A stretch of 64,000 nucleotides of DNA from Avibacterium sp. 20-132 (GTDB lineage: Bacteria > Pseudomonadota > Gammaproteobacteria > Enterobacterales > Pasteurellaceae), in the NCBI RefSeq assembly GCF_023611925.1, contig NZ_CP091456.1, forward strand, positions 496,001 to 560,000, in the 5' to 3' direction. The notes beneath the pieces were generated by a model, which was given only the letters and a program-made list of their open reading frames with translations, was not told the origin of the DNA and made no database searches. The position numbers and the translations under genes were made by a program. The stretch's first letter is position 1, and every line of letters begins with the position of its first letter. Shown in pieces: positions 1 to 11,275 of this stretch.

Positions 1-2833
1 AACCTGCGCCAAGGTTATCGAGATTTTCTAATGCCTCAAGGCGTTTTACCGCATCTTTTGTCATCGCTTTCGGATGAGGCGTCAATAAATAGGCATAAGC
101 TTGATGATGAGAACGCCCCACTCGCCCACGCAGTTGGTGTAATTGGGCTAAACCAAAACGATCCGCACGCTCGATGATGATAGTGTTCGCAGTAGGCACA
201 TCAATCCCTGTTTCAATAATGGTCGAGCAAACCAGTACGTTGTAGCGCTGATGATAAAAATCTGACATCACACGCTCTAACTCGCGTTCACGCATTTGTC
301 CGTGTCCAATAACAATGCGCGCTTCAGGCACAAGTGCGGTTAAATTTTCAGCACAATTTTCAATACTTGCCACATCATTATGCAAATAATAAACCTGCCC
401 ACCACGTAGAATTTCACGCAAAATGGCTTCGCGGATAATTAAATCATCAGCTTGCCGTACAAAGGTTTTAATCGTCAAACGGCGTGCTGGTGGCGTGGAG
501 ATAATAGAGAGATCGCGAATACCATTCATTGCCATATTTAGCGTGCGTGGAATCGGCGTTGCCGTAAGGGTGAGAATATCCACATTGGCTCGCAATTGCT
601 TAATTTTTTCTTTTTGACGCACGCCGAAACGGTGTTCCTCATCAATAATCAGCAAGCCTAGATCGTTAAATTTAACTTCTGGCTGAATAAGTTTATGTGT
701 GCCAATCAAAATATCAATTTTCCCCTCTGCTAAAGCTGTAAGCAGCGTTTTTTGCTCTTTTGCTGTTTTAAAGCGGGAAAGCACTTCCACATTCACAGGT
801 AAATTAGCAAAGCGATCTTTGAAATTTTCATAATGTTGTTGCGCAAGGAGAGTGGTCGGCACAAGTACGGCAACCTGCTTATGATTCATTACCGCTAAAA
901 ATGCGGCACGCATTGCCACTTCTGTTTTACCGAACCCAACATCACCACACACCAAACGATCCATTGCTTTCGGCTGGCACATATCAAAAATCACCGCATT
1001 GATTGCGGTCATTTGGTCTAGGGTTTCCTCAAAAGGGAAAGTAGCTGAAAACTGTCTAAATTCATCGTGATCATAATGAAATGCAAAGCCTTTTTGTGCT
1101 TCCCGTCGAGCATACACATCTAATAATTCTGCCGCCACATCACGAATTTTCTCAGCCGCTTTCTGACGGCTTTTCGCCCAAGCATCACTGCCTAATTTAT
1201 GTAATGGTGCGGTTTCTTCTGAACCACCTACATAACGGCTAATTAAGTGGAGTGAAGTAACAGGCACATAAAGTTTAGAATCATTAGCATATTGCAACAG
1301 TAAGAATTCCGATTTTATCCCTGCATTTTCTAGTGTCACCAAGCCTGCATAACGCCCTACGCCGTGATCTAAATGCACCACAGGCTGACCAATTTTCAGT
1401 TCAGCCAAATGGCGGATTAAGGTATCTGGATTAACCGATTTTTGTCGATCTCGGCTACGCTGTTGCACACGTTCACCAAGTAATTCCGTTTCCGTAATCA
1501 ATGCAATGGAATCGTTGCCTTTATCAATAATAAAGCCTCGATCTTGGCTACAAATCAGTAAATTTTGCTTCGCTTGTAAATCGGAAAGATGAGTAATTTG
1601 CTTTGGTCTTAACTTCAACGAACTAAGCAAATCAAGCAGGGTTTCTCGTCGCCCTTCTGTTTCAACACAAAACACAATATTCCCATTAAATTGCGTCATA
1701 AACTCACGCAAATTTTGGAGAGGTTCTTTTTGTTGTAGCTTTAAGCTTAAATCCGGTAAGCCTTGCACGGGTAAGTTTTGCTGACGTACAGAAGCGCGCG
1801 CCACTTTCTCCGCTTTCAAGGTGATTTTAGGAAAGTGTTTGATCTGATGATTAATTTGGTCAATCGGCAACCAAAGCTGATCTGGCGGTAATAAAGGACG
1901 CATAGGATCAACACGGCGACTTTCATAACGTTGCTCACAATCTTGATAAAAACGCTCGCCTTGTTGCTGATTGCTAGCAAAATCAACAAATAAAGTCTGT
2001 TCAGGCAAGTAATCAAATAAGGTTGCCATTTGCTCAAAAAACAGAGGTTGCCAATATTCAATCCCTGCCGCCAACGTGCCTTTGCTCACTTGCTGATAAA
2101 TATGCTCTGGATCACGGCGAATTTCACCAAAAGTATCACGAAATTTTGTACGGAAAAACTCAATGCCTTTATGATCCGTAGGAAATTCTTGTGCTGGCAA
2201 TAAACGAATAGAAGGAATTTCTTCTAATGTTCGCTGGCTATCTACATCAAAGGTGCGAATGCTCTCAATTTCCTCATCAAAAAAATCTAAGCGAAAAGGC
2301 ACCGCACTTCCCATAGGAAAGAGATCGAGTAACGCACCACGCAATGCGTATTCACCGTGTTCCAACACTTGTTCCACAGCACGATATCCTGCATTTTCTA
2401 ACTGCAAACGGAAATCGTTAATGACAATACGATCACCTTTTTTAACCAGTAAAACATTATGTTGCAAATACGCTGGCGGGCAAATTTTTTGCATTAAGGT
2501 ACTGATTGGCAAAATAAAAATACCATTTTTTGCATTTTGCAAATGGAATAACGCACTGAGTCGGGAAGAAATAATATCTTGATGTGGCGAAAAACTGTCA
2601 TAAGGCAAGGTTTCCCAATCAGGAAAAAAGGTAATCGGCTCAGAGATAATTTCTGCCAAAATTTTAGATAAACGTACCGCACTTCGTGTGTCTGGCGTAA
2701 CAACAACCGTTAGTCCTTGATGTTGTTGGGCAATTTCAGCAATTGCTAAAACATCACTACCTGCAATGACATTAGCTAAAATTTTGTGATCATTCGCTTT
2801 TGTTGGGATATTCAAATCAAAATACATCATCAT
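1..2833 (-). CDS. mfd: Transcription-repair coupling factor Mfd (3' end outside window)
   Basis: Mfd removes RNA polymerase stalled at DNA lesions and recruits UvrA. The frame is open from three tandem ATG codons (2825-2833) to the left edge, about 944 codons; the family is about 1150 residues, so the last 200 or so (end of translocation domain 2 and the C-terminal inhibitory domain) are missing. Visible features: an N-terminal UvrB-like region (FFPDWETLPYD), the polymerase-interacting segment (PVVHLDHGVGRY), Walker A GDVGFGKTE near residue 634, DEEH box near residue 730, and helicase motif TATPIPRTL. Which of the three ATGs is used is unclear; no strong ribosome-binding site precedes them. 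An uptake signal lies just upstream (2836-2844). Confidence 0.97.
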   Translation of the reverse strand, partial: MMMYFDLNIPTKANDHKILANVIAGSDVLAIAEIAQQHQGLTVVVTPDTRSAVRLSKILAEIISEPITFFPDWETLPYDSFSPHQDIISSRLSALFHLQNAKNGIFILPISTLMQKICPPAYLQHNVLLVKKGDRIVINDFRLQLENAGYRAVEQVLEHGEYALRGALLDLFPMGSAVPFRLDFFDEEIESIRTFDVDSQRTLEEIPSIRLLPAQEFPTDHKGIEFFRTKFRDTFGEIRRDPEHIYQQVSKGTLAAGIEYWQPLFFEQMATLFDYLPEQTLFVDFASNQQQGERFYQDCEQRYESRRVDPMRPLLPPDQLWLPIDQINHQIKHFPKITLKAEKVARASVRQQNLPVQGLPDLSLKLQQKEPLQNLREFMTQFNGNIVFCVETEGRRETLLDLLSSLKLRPKQITHLSDLQAKQNLLICSQDRGFIIDKGNDSIALITETELLGERVQQRSRDRQKSVNPDTLIRHLAELKIGQPVVHLDHGVGRYAGLVTLENAGIKSEFLLLQYANDSKLYVPVTSLHLISRYVGGSEETAPLHKLGSDAWAKSRQKAAEKIRDVAAELLDVYARREAQKGFAFHYDHDEFRQFSATFPFEETLDQMTAINAVIFDMCQPKAMDRLVCGDVGFGKTEVAMRAAFLAVMNHKQVAVLVPTTLLAQQHYENFKDRFANLPVNVEVLSRFKTAKEQKTLLTALAEGKIDILIGTHKLIQPEVKFNDLGLLIIDEEHRFGVRQKEKIKQLRANVDILTLTATPIPRTLNMAMNGIRDLSIISTPPARRLTIKTFVRQADDLIIREAILREILRGGQVYYLHNDVASIENCAENLTALVPEARIVIGHGQMRERELERVMSDFYHQRYNVLVCSTIIETGIDVPTANTIIIERADRFGLAQLHQLRGRVGRSHHQAYAYLLTPHPKAMTKDAVKRLEALENLDNLGAG

Positions 2834-3011
2834 ACTAAGTGCGGTGTTTTTTCCGTCTTTTTTAAGATTAAAAATACGGTTAGTCTAACGGAAATCCACG
2901 CATTTGCAAAGAAGAACACTGTTTTTTTACACAGTATAAAAATGCCAAAAATGACCACTCGCATTGACTGTCCCTATTTTAATCAGTTAGGTGATGAAGA
3001 CAGAAAAACGC

Positions 3012-3040
3012 TTGACGAAAGCCGATGAAATCTTTATATT
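3012..3040 (+). promoter_or_regulatory. Sigma-70 promoter of tRNA-Ser
   Basis: TTGACG at 3012-3017 and TATATT at 3035-3040 are separated by exactly 17 bases. A C-rich discriminator leads to the tRNA, which starts 18 bases downstream of the -10. This is a strong stable-RNA-type promoter by eye. Confidence 0.75.
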
Positions 3041-3057
3041 CTGCCTCTATTCCCAAT

Positions 3058-3147
3058 GGTGAGATGTCCGAGTGGTTGAAGGAGCACGCCTGGAAAGCGT
3101 GTATGTGCGAAAGTGCATCGGGGGTTCGAATCCCCCTCTCACCGCCA
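3058..3147 (+). tRNA. tRNA-Ser (anticodon GGA)
   Basis: A 90-nt class II tRNA. The acceptor stem GGTGAGA (3058-3064) pairs with TCTCACC (3137-3143), followed by discriminator G and an encoded CCA (3145-3147). The anticodon stem CACGC/GCGTG encloses loop CTGGAAA with GGA at 3092-3094, decoding UCC/UCU. The long variable arm (ATGTGCGAAAGTGCAT) and the T-arm GGGGGTTCGAATCCCCC are clear. Its 3' end is repeated at 4517-4531, so it is the attachment site of the integrated element that follows. Confidence 0.97.
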
Positions 3148-3148
3148 T
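3134..3148 (+). repeat. att direct repeat, tRNA-side copy
   Basis: CCCTCTCACCGCCAT covers the last part of the T-arm and acceptor stem, the CCA, and one base beyond. It is identical to 4517-4531, as expected for a core crossover site left by a tyrosine integrase. Confidence 0.8.
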
Positions 3149-3265
3149 CGCTGATATTTTTTCAGTTCTTTTTGTTCGTATTGTTCACTAACTTATTAAA
3201 AAACAAGGCTTTTTGTAGTTCGTTCTGTTTTTTTCTGTTCTTTTTGCGTGTTTTTGTTCTTGGCG

Positions 3266-3372
3266 AAATGATCCCAAATGATCCCTTTTTTGTTAGCTCT
3301 CACTTACAAAAATGGATTTTTTAGATTTTAGGGATCATTTCTTGAAATTTTTTAACTAAATCAAGAGCTAAC
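3266..3372. repeat. Short direct and inverted repeats before the integrase remnant
   Basis: AAATGATCCC occurs twice in tandem (3266-3275, 3276-3285) and once as its exact reverse complement (3331-3340). GTTAGCTCT (3292-3300) has its exact reverse complement AGAGCTAAC at 3364-3372, just before the integrase start. Lying between att and int, they are plausible arm-type integrase or excisionase binding sites. The function is inferred; the repeats are exact. Confidence 0.6.
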
Positions 3373-3375
3373 ACT

Positions 3376-3666
3376 ATGACTAAAATTAACCAGACTTTTA
3401 TCAATAAACTGAAAGCCACAGGCAAAGAAGAACGCTATTCATTAGGGCATAAACTCTTTTTAGTGATGACCCCTAAGGGTAGCAAGTCTTATCGTTATAT
3501 TTACCGCTTACCCGATACTAAGGCGATTAGAAAAAAGAACCTTGGGCGGGCTGATATTATTTCCCTTGAAGAAGCGTTAAATATGACGATTTCTTACTTA
3601 GCTGATTTTATTATTAAAAACTATAACGCCTTAGCATTAATTGAGAACATCAATATGCTAGATTAG
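3376..3666 (+). pseudogene. Tyrosine integrase remnant (N-terminal arm-binding domain only)
   Basis: 96 codons from ATG. The sequence (INKLKATGKEERYSLGHKLFLVMTPKGSKSYRYIYRLP) matches the DUF4102-type N-terminal domain of P4-like integrases, which binds arm sites. Full-length integrases of this class are about 400 residues with a C-terminal R-H-R-Y catalytic domain; none is present here, and the frame ends in an unrelated tail. It is therefore catalytically dead, though the fragment could still bind DNA. A terminator follows at 3690-3713. Confidence 0.8.
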
Positions 3667-3689
3667 CTTTCGTTAGGCTGTAAACTTTG

Positions 3690-3713
3690 GGCGGTTTTAT
3701 CACCGCCTTTTTT
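3690..3713 (+). terminator. Intrinsic terminator after the integrase remnant
   Basis: GGCGGT (3690-3695) pairs with ACCGCC (3702-3707) and is followed by six T residues. It separates the integrase fragment from the toxin-antitoxin operon. Confidence 0.75.
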
Positions 3714-3727
3714 ACTACATCAAGACT

Positions 3728-3751
3728 TAAAAATCTTTTATAAGATTTTTA
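3728..3751. promoter_or_regulatory. Palindrome upstream of the toxin-antitoxin operon
   Basis: Perfect 10-bp arms TAAAAATCTT / AAGATTTTTA with a 4-base loop, 46 bases before the antitoxin ATG. Type II antitoxins autoregulate through operators at this position, so it is a candidate operator. It could instead be a weak transcript hairpin. Confidence 0.45.
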
Positions 3752-3797
3752 ATAGTGCTAATATTTGACCGAATTAAACATAATAAGGAATAACATA

Positions 3798-4058
3798 ATG
3801 GCAATTCATCAAATCTTAACCCGCCACACCGCAAGCATTAGCGACTTGAAAAAAAATCCAATGGGGATCGTATCAGAAGGTACAGTAGAAGAAGGTGCAA
3901 TCGCTATTCTAAACCGTAATGAACCCGTTTTTTACTGTATCAATCCCGCACTGTTTGCTGCTATCCAAGAAATGCTAGAAGATAAAGAATTAGGCGAAAT
4001 TGCCACAAAACGTCTTGCCACTCTTGACCCTGTAGAGGTTAGCCTAGATGACCTATAA
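3798..4058 (+). CDS. RelB/StbD-type antitoxin
   Basis: 86 residues. ATG at 3798 is chosen because AATAAGGAAT precedes it at proper spacing; the frame is open farther up only from a TTG at 3765. The N-terminal part (ILTRHTASISDLKKNPMGIV) is the Phd/YefM-like fold that binds the operator and dimerises; the acidic C-terminal tail should wrap the toxin. The gene ends inside the toxin gene (11-base overlap), so the two are translationally coupled. Expected role: neutralise the downstream RelE-like nuclease and repress the operon. Confidence 0.85.
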   Translation: MAIHQILTRHTASISDLKKNPMGIVSEGTVEEGAIAILNRNEPVFYCINPALFAAIQEMLEDKELGEIATKRLATLDPVEVSLDDL

Positions 4059-4338
4059 ACTGCTTTTCGATAAACGGGCATTAAAGGAATGGCAAAAATT
4101 AGGCGACACCTTACGCCAGCAATTCAAAGCAAAACTTATTGAACGGTTAGAAAACCCTCACGTTCCAAGTGATAAATTGCACGGTTATCAAACACTCTAT
4201 AAAATCAAATTGCGATCAGCAGGCTATCGGCTTGTTTATGATGTAAATGACAATAAAATTACGGTGATCGTGCTTTCAGTTGGCAAAAGAAATCGACTAG
4301 AAGCCTATAAAAAAGCCCTATTAAGAAAAACCCAGTAA
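4048..4338 (+). CDS. RelE/StbE-type toxin
   Basis: 96 residues starting MTYKLLFDKRALKEWQKL, the N-terminal signature of the RelE/ParE superfamily, followed by the LYKIKLRSAGYRLVYDV core strands and VLSVGKRNRLEAYKKA at the C-terminus. Family members cleave mRNA on the ribosome, and the basic residues in SVGKRNRLEAYKKA match the catalytic face of StbE/RelE toxins. It overlaps the antitoxin by 11 bases. It looks intact. It is the only complete cargo of the tRNA-linked element. Confidence 0.87.
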   Translation: MTYKLLFDKRALKEWQKLGDTLRQQFKAKLIERLENPHVPSDKLHGYQTLYKIKLRSAGYRLVYDVNDNKITVIVLSVGKRNRLEAYKKALLRKTQ

Positions 4339-4619
4339 CGGGATTTTGTGCTAGCTGAACGGAACAAAATGGGGAAATCGCTTGTAAAAATCCCTAGCCT
4401 TGCCGCCTTTTCTATTCCTACTTTATACTCAAGCAAGGGGGTTTAGATCCCTGAAGCAGATAAAGAAAATAGAAAACCATAGAAAATACAGTAAGTTAGG
4501 CAAAAGAATTGAAATACCCTCTCACCGCCATTCTATCTTTCAAAATTCTCTTTTTTGTCATTAAAAAAGGATTTATTCCGTAAAATAAATCCCTTAGTCT
4601 ATTCATTGTAAAATGATGA
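4339..4619. other. Gene-free stretch holding the distal att site
   Basis: No supported gene. It contains the second att copy (4517-4531) and the junction back to core DNA before the cysK stop codon. No clear promoter or hairpin was seen in 4339-4500. Confidence 0.5.
4517..4531 (+). repeat. att direct repeat, distal copy
   Basis: CCCTCTCACCGCCAT, identical to the tRNA-Ser 3' end at 3134-3148. The upstream part of the tRNA is absent here, so this is a recombination scar and not a second tRNA. Confidence 0.8.
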
Positions 4620-5570
4620 TTATCCCTCAATCCCTTCAAACAATGCGGTACTTAAATAACGCTCTGCGGCGGAAGGAAGGATCGCAACGATCAGTTTATC
4701 GGCAAATTCAGGCAATTTTGCCAGACGATCGGCTGCTGCGACCGCCGCACCTGATGAAATCCCCGCTAAAATCCCTTCTTCCGCCATTAAACGGCGAGCT
4801 GTGGCAATAGCGGTTTCACTGTTTACCTGCTCTACGCGATCAATTAAAGAAAGATCAAGGTTTTTCGGGATAAACCCGGCACCAATACCTTGGATTTTAT
4901 GTGGACCAGGTTTCACTTCTTCGCCATTTAAGGTTTGCGTAATGACTGGACTTTCTTCGGGTTCAACGGCAACAGAAAGAATTTGTTTCCCTTTATCTAG
5001 TTTGATCGCACGTGAGATCCCTGTGATTGTCCCGCCAGTTCCCACGCCAGCTACCACAACATCTACCTTGCCTTCTGTATCATTCCAAATTTCTACGCCC
5101 GTAGTTTGACGATGAATATCAGGATTCGCTGGATTTTCAAATTGTTTAAGCATCACATAACGGTTAGGATCACTGACCACAATTTCTTCTGCGGCAGCAA
5201 TTGCCCCTTTCATTCCTTTTGCGCCTTCTGTTAACACTAGATTGACACCTAAACCTCTTAATAAACGTTTACGTTCAGAACTCATTGTTTCAGGCATAGT
5301 GAGAGTCAGTTTATAACCTCGCGCTGCTGCCACATAAGCGAGTGCGATGCCTGTATTACCGCTAGTGGCATCAACAATTTCTTTCTCTTTGGTGAGAATG
5401 CCATCTTTTTCCGCTTGCCAAATCATATTCGCCCCAATACGGCATTTCACACTAAAACTTGGATTTCGCCCTTCAATTTTTACGACCAGATTTCCATTAT
5501 TACCAAAATGTTTTAAACGGACTAATGGCGTATTGCCGATTGAATAAGAATTATCACTGTAAATCGTCAT
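4620..5570 (-). CDS. cysK: Cysteine synthase A
   Basis: O-acetylserine sulfhydrylase, a PLP enzyme that makes cysteine from O-acetylserine and sulfide. 316 residues from ATG 5570; AGGTGA sits at proper spacing, and the frame can be extended only three codons to a GTG. The PLP lysine is in NPSFSVKCR (Lys42), the substrate loop is TSGNTG, and the PLP-phosphate loop is [10 protein letters not shown]. The C-terminal segment [14 protein letters not shown] is typical of CysK and unlike CysM. It lies downstream of cysZ on the same strand, but a terminator at 5635-5673 separates them. The two act in one pathway: sulfate uptake, then cysteine. Confidence 0.96.
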   Translation of the reverse strand: MTIYSDNSYSIGNTPLVRLKHFGNNGNLVVKIEGRNPSFSVKCRIGANMIWQAEKDGILTKEKEIVDATSGNTGIALAYVAAARGYKLTLTMPETMSSERKRLLRGLGVNLVLTEGAKGMKGAIAAAEEIVVSDPNRYVMLKQFENPANPDIHRQTTGVEIWNDTEGKVDVVVAGVGTGGTITGISRAIKLDKGKQILSVAVEPEESPVITQTLNGEEVKPGPHKIQGIGAGFIPKNLDLSLIDRVEQVNSETAIATARRLMAEEGILAGISSGAAVAAADRLAKLPEFADKLIVAILPSAAERYLSTALFEGIEG

Positions 5571-5634
5571 TGTGTTCACCTATTTGATTTAATTGAAAGT
5601 GCGGTTAGTTTTAGCATAGTTTTTCTGCAATAAA

Positions 5635-5673
5635 AAATAGCCGTTGGCTATATTTTATAACCAACGGCTATTT
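5635..5673 (-). terminator. Terminator between cysZ and cysK
   Basis: 13-bp perfect stem (5635-5647 with 5661-5673) around AGCCGTTGG/CCAACGGCT. On the minus strand it is followed by a run of T residues, so it terminates cysZ transcripts. Confidence 0.8.
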
Positions 5674-5688
5674 ACGCACTCATTTCAA

Positions 5689-6537
5689 CTAATTAATAAA
5701 ACGATTTGGCTGATGTTTTAATTGCTCTTGTTGATGATTAACAATTTTGGTGCGGTGATTTTGCGCTGACTGCTTATGTGGTTTAAATGCAAATAAGGCA
5801 TTATCTCGATATTTTTCCACCCACATTGCTGTTGCACCGCATACTGCGACGGGAATAATCACTAAATTAATGACTGGTACAAAAGTACAAAAAGTTACTA
5901 AGCTACCAAAGGTTAAGCTGAGCGTACGCGTTTCGCCTAATTCATTACGCATAATGCGAAAAGGAATTTTATGGTTATCAAAAGGATAATCACAATACTG
6001 AATCGCCATCATCCACGCGGTAAATAAAAAGGTTAGCACAGGCACCACGGATTGCCCTAATACAGGGATAAAACTTAATAAAAACAAGGCAATTATTTTT
6101 GGTAGGCTATACCATAATTTTTGCCATTCACGCCCTAACATTCGAGGAATATCTTTGAGGAAATCGATTGTACTCATTTCAATCAGATTTTCCCCCGTGA
6201 GCCTTTGCTCCACTTTTTCCGCTAATAAACCATTAAACGGGGCGGCAATAAAGCCTGAAAGCATAGTAAATGCAAAATAAAACAGGGTTAAAATCATAAA
6301 AATGGATAATGCTAACAAAATCCCACTAAGCCACGCTAACCAATCAGGCACATAACTCATCAATTCATCAATTAATCCACCAATATTACTGATAAATAGC
6401 CAAAACAAGCCTGAAAGTAATAAGATATTGAGCAAAACCGGCATAATAACAAAACGTCTTAAGCCTTTTTGTGTAATCAAATGCCAGCCCATCACGAAAT
6501 AATGAAAACCTTCGCTAAGTTCCTTTGCTTGTAACAT
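5689..6537 (-). CDS. cysZ: Sulfate transporter CysZ
   Basis: Inner-membrane protein mediating sulfate entry for cysteine synthesis. 282 residues from ATG 6537 ([18 protein letters not shown]); AGGAAA precedes at good spacing, and the only longer start is a TTG six codons up. Several hydrophobic segments (around 25-55, 65-100, 140-175, 205-240) and the motif [17 protein letters not shown] fit CysZ. The C-terminal tail is hydrophilic and rich in Q, H and N, longer than I would expect, and may be lineage-specific. It is divergent from zipA, sharing a promoter region with an uptake signal. Confidence 0.93.
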   Translation of the reverse strand: MLQAKELSEGFHYFVMGWHLITQKGLRRFVIMPVLLNILLLSGLFWLFISNIGGLIDELMSYVPDWLAWLSGILLALSIFMILTLFYFAFTMLSGFIAAPFNGLLAEKVEQRLTGENLIEMSTIDFLKDIPRMLGREWQKLWYSLPKIIALFLLSFIPVLGQSVVPVLTFLFTAWMMAIQYCDYPFDNHKIPFRIMRNELGETRTLSLTFGSLVTFCTFVPVINLVIIPVAVCGATAMWVEKYRDNALFAFKPHKQSAQNHRTKIVNHQQEQLKHQPNRFIN

Positions 6538-6686
6538 TTTTTGTTTCCTAATCAAATAAAATGCGATGTAGCATACAAAGTGCGGTAAAAAAAATCAATT
6601 TTTACATATCACCGAATTTGCAAAATATGGTAAGCTATCGGCAAATTTATTCCGCCCTTTAATTTAATGTTGGGAGAATGCAAGTA

Positions 6687-7679
6687 ATGGATTTGAATAC
6701 TATTTTGATTATTTTAGGGGTAATTGCCTTAATCGTTTTAGTGGCTCACGGGATATGGTCTAATCGCCGTGAAAAATCGCAAATTTTTGAAAATGGCAAT
6801 ACATTTAGCAAAGATTATCGCGTTCGCCAGCCACAAGAAAATATTAATCAGCACATTCAGAATGAAAATGCTTCACAATCTGTGCCTGAAAACCTTCAGC
6901 CAGCCCAACAGCATTTAGATTTTGAGGCTGAACAATATAACTTTTCAACACCGCAACGAGAAGAATCTCAAAATGTAGAGCAGGCAATTAATCAAATTAA
7001 AATTAGCTTGCCAAATGAGCCAGAACCCATTCAAGCCAGTGTTGAGCCAGTTGTGAACTATCAAACACCCCAACATTTGGCAACGGCAACCATCTCGGAA
7101 ATTGAAGCAACGCTCAATACTGATGAAGGAATTCACGCCGAACACAAATTATCTGAGGTGCTAGCTAGCGCGTCTGAAACTCACCTTCAAATTGAACGTG
7201 AACGTCCAACCATCGAATTTGAGGAAGTCGCAGAAAACACGCCAACACCACAAGTGGAAGAAAAACAGACAACGCAAGCAGCAGATTTTCTAATGCTCTA
7301 TGTCGTCTCACCAGAAAATCGTGATTTTAATGGGGCGGAGTTAGCCAAAGTGCTTGATGACCTTGGTTTTCTTTTTGGACATCAACAAATTTACCACCGT
7401 CATTTGGATCTCAGCGTTGCAAGCCCAGTGCTATTCAGTGCAGCAAATATTCAACAGCCCGGTACGTTTGATCCAAACAATATGGCAGATTTCTACACAG
7501 TCGGCATTGCGTTATTTATGCAACTACCGTCGCACGGTAATGATTTAGTCAATTTACGAATGATGATCCGTGCCGCCAAAACCATTGCCGAAGAACTGGG
7601 TGGTTTTGTACTTACCGATAAACAAGAAATTTTTGATGATAATGCGGAAAAAACGTATTTCGCCAAAGTGAGTGCTTAA
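6687..7679 (+). CDS. zipA: Cell division protein ZipA
   Basis: Anchors FtsZ to the inner membrane and stabilises the Z ring. 330 residues from ATG 6687: GGGAG at 6672-6676 is 10 bases upstream, whereas ATG 6678 is too close to it. An N-terminal membrane anchor (ILIILGVIALIVLVAHGIW) is followed by a basic patch SNRREK, a long Q/E/P-rich linker (about 45-190) and the C-terminal FtsZ-binding domain (about 195-330, starting ADFLMLYVVSPENRDFNGAEL). It is followed by ligA, a common gammaproteobacterial pairing. Confidence 0.96.
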   Translation: MDLNTILIILGVIALIVLVAHGIWSNRREKSQIFENGNTFSKDYRVRQPQENINQHIQNENASQSVPENLQPAQQHLDFEAEQYNFSTPQREESQNVEQAINQIKISLPNEPEPIQASVEPVVNYQTPQHLATATISEIEATLNTDEGIHAEHKLSEVLASASETHLQIERERPTIEFEEVAENTPTPQVEEKQTTQAADFLMLYVVSPENRDFNGAELAKVLDDLGFLFGHQQIYHRHLDLSVASPVLFSAANIQQPGTFDPNNMADFYTVGIALFMQLPSHGNDLVNLRMMIRAAKTIAEELGGFVLTDKQEIFDDNAEKTYFAKVSA

Positions 7680-7785
7680 AAAGACTGAAAAAAGCACCGC
7701 ACTTTCTTTTATCGCAAATGGCGGGCCGAAGTGTCCGCCTTAATTATTTGCCTTATAGTAAAACAGCAGTGCGGTGATTTTTTAG

Positions 7786-9822
<2,037 letters not shown>

Positions 9823-9838
9823 TTATGCCGAAAATAAT

Positions 9839-9884
9839 AAAGAGCGGTAAAAAATCATCACATTTACCACCGCTCTTTTTTATT
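9839..9884. terminator. Bidirectional terminator between ligA and hslU
   Basis: AAAGAGCGGT (9839-9848) pairs with ACCGCTCTTT (9869-9878), flanked by A residues on the left and T residues on the right. It lies between two convergent genes. Confidence 0.75.
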
Positions 9885-9897
9885 TTAAATCAATCAG

Positions 9898-11229
9898 TTA
9901 TAGAATAAAACGACTTAAATCTTCATTTTCTACCACTTCGCCTAAGGCCTCTGCAACATAAGCGCCATCAATGACTACTTGCTCACCATTCATATCGCTG
10001 GCATTAAACGAGATTTTATCCATTAAGCGTTCCATCACCGTATGTAAGCGACGTGCACCGATGTTTTCCGTTTTCTCGTTTACACGGAAAGCTGCTTCAG
10101 CAATTTTCTTAATTGCATCTTGGGTAAAGGTGATGTTTACGCCTTCTGTTGCCATTAACGCTTTATATTGCTCTGTTAGAGAGGCGTTTGGTTCAGTAAG
10201 AATTCGCTCAAAATCCTCTGCACTTAGTGCTGAGAGTTCTACGCGAATTGGCAAGCGACCTTGTAATTCAGGGATGAGATCAGAAGGGCGCGCCACTTGG
10301 AATGCGCCAGAGGCAATAAATAAAATATGATCGGTTTTTACCATTCCGTGTTTGGTGCTAACCGTTGAGCCTTCAACTAATGGCAATAAATCACGCTGTA
10401 CGCCTTCACGGGAAACATCTGCACCGCTGTATTCGCCTTTTTTACAGATTTTGTCGATTTCATCAATAAAGACAATACCGTTTTGTTCTACCGCTTCAAT
10501 TGCTTTTTGTTTGAGATCTTCAGGGTTAATTAATTTCGCCGCTTCATCATCAACAAGGGCTTTGAATGCGTCCTTAATTTTCATTTTGCGAGTTTTGGTT
10601 TTGCCACTGGAAAGATTTTGGAACATTGATTGCAACTGGCTTGTCATTTCTTCCATTCCCGGTGGCGCCATAATTTCAACGCCCATTGAAGGGGCAGCAA
10701 CATCAATATCAATTTCACGATCATCAAGCTGTCCTTCACGTAATTTTTTGCGGAATACTTGACGAGTACTGCTATTGGTATCGTGATTTTCCACTTCACC
10801 CCATTGGTTTTTTGCCGGTGGTAAGAGTGCATCTAAAATGCGATCTTCTGCCGCTTCTTCTGCACGGAAACGATTTTTTTCAATTTCTGTCTGACGAACT
10901 AATTTCATCGCACTGTCGGTTAGATCACGAATGATCGAATCCACTTCTTTCCCGACATAGCCCACTTCGGTAAATTTGGTGGCCTCCACTTTAATGAAAG
11001 GCGCATTGGCTAATTTTGCTAAACGGCGGGCAATTTCCGTTTTACCCACCCCAGTAGGCCCGATCATTAAAATATTTTTTGGTGTTACTTCGTGGCGTAA
11101 TGGCTCTTGTAATTGCATTCTACGCCAGCGATTACGCAATGCGATTGCCACGGCTCTTTTGGCATCAGCTTGTCCGATAATATGTTGATCTAATTCAGAA
11201 ACAATTTCACGAGGGGTCATTTCAGACAT
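9898..11229 (-). CDS. hslU: ATP-dependent protease ATPase subunit HslU
   Basis: AAA+ unfoldase that feeds substrates to the HslV peptidase. 443 residues, usual length. N-terminal [17 protein letters not shown], Walker [10 protein letters not shown] at residues 57-65, Walker [10 protein letters not shown], an I domain (about 110-240), sensor GRLPIRVEL, and C-terminal [10 protein letters not shown], the tail that docks into HslV. In most relatives hslU directly follows hslV; here the gdx gene lies between them on the same strand with a 46-base gap before hslU. Confidence 0.98.
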   Translation of the reverse strand: MSEMTPREIVSELDQHIIGQADAKRAVAIALRNRWRRMQLQEPLRHEVTPKNILMIGPTGVGKTEIARRLAKLANAPFIKVEATKFTEVGYVGKEVDSIIRDLTDSAMKLVRQTEIEKNRFRAEEAAEDRILDALLPPAKNQWGEVENHDTNSSTRQVFRKKLREGQLDDREIDIDVAAPSMGVEIMAPPGMEEMTSQLQSMFQNLSSGKTKTRKMKIKDAFKALVDDEAAKLINPEDLKQKAIEAVEQNGIVFIDEIDKICKKGEYSGADVSREGVQRDLLPLVEGSTVSTKHGMVKTDHILFIASGAFQVARPSDLIPELQGRLPIRVELSALSAEDFERILTEPNASLTEQYKALMATEGVNITFTQDAIKKIAEAAFRVNEKTENIGARRLHTVMERLMDKISFNASDMNGEQVVIDGAYVAEALGEVVENEDLSRFIL

Positions 11230-11275
11230 AATTTAATCCTTTTTGATAAGCCATTTATAGTATGAATAAATGGAA

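Larger units (their letters stand above)
3134..4531. mobile_element. Integrated element remnant at the tRNA-Ser 3' end
   Basis: About 1.4 kb is bounded by direct copies of the tRNA-Ser 3' end (3134-3148 and 4517-4531). It holds an integrase N-terminal fragment and a toxin-antitoxin pair and carries no uptake signals. The layout (tRNA, att, integrase reading away from the tRNA, cargo, att) is that of a tRNA-targeting genomic island or satellite, reduced to a stub. With a truncated integrase it should not excise by itself; the toxin-antitoxin pair may help keep it. Boundaries rest on the direct repeat alone. Confidence 0.8.

Noticed and set aside
3025-3324. Open frame running across tRNA-Ser
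   Set aside because: It reads straight through the tRNA and a low-complexity T-rich stretch; no homology is recognisable.
4620-5547. Plus-strand frames across cysK
   Set aside because: They are antisense shadows of cysK; its motifs on the minus strand are unambiguous.
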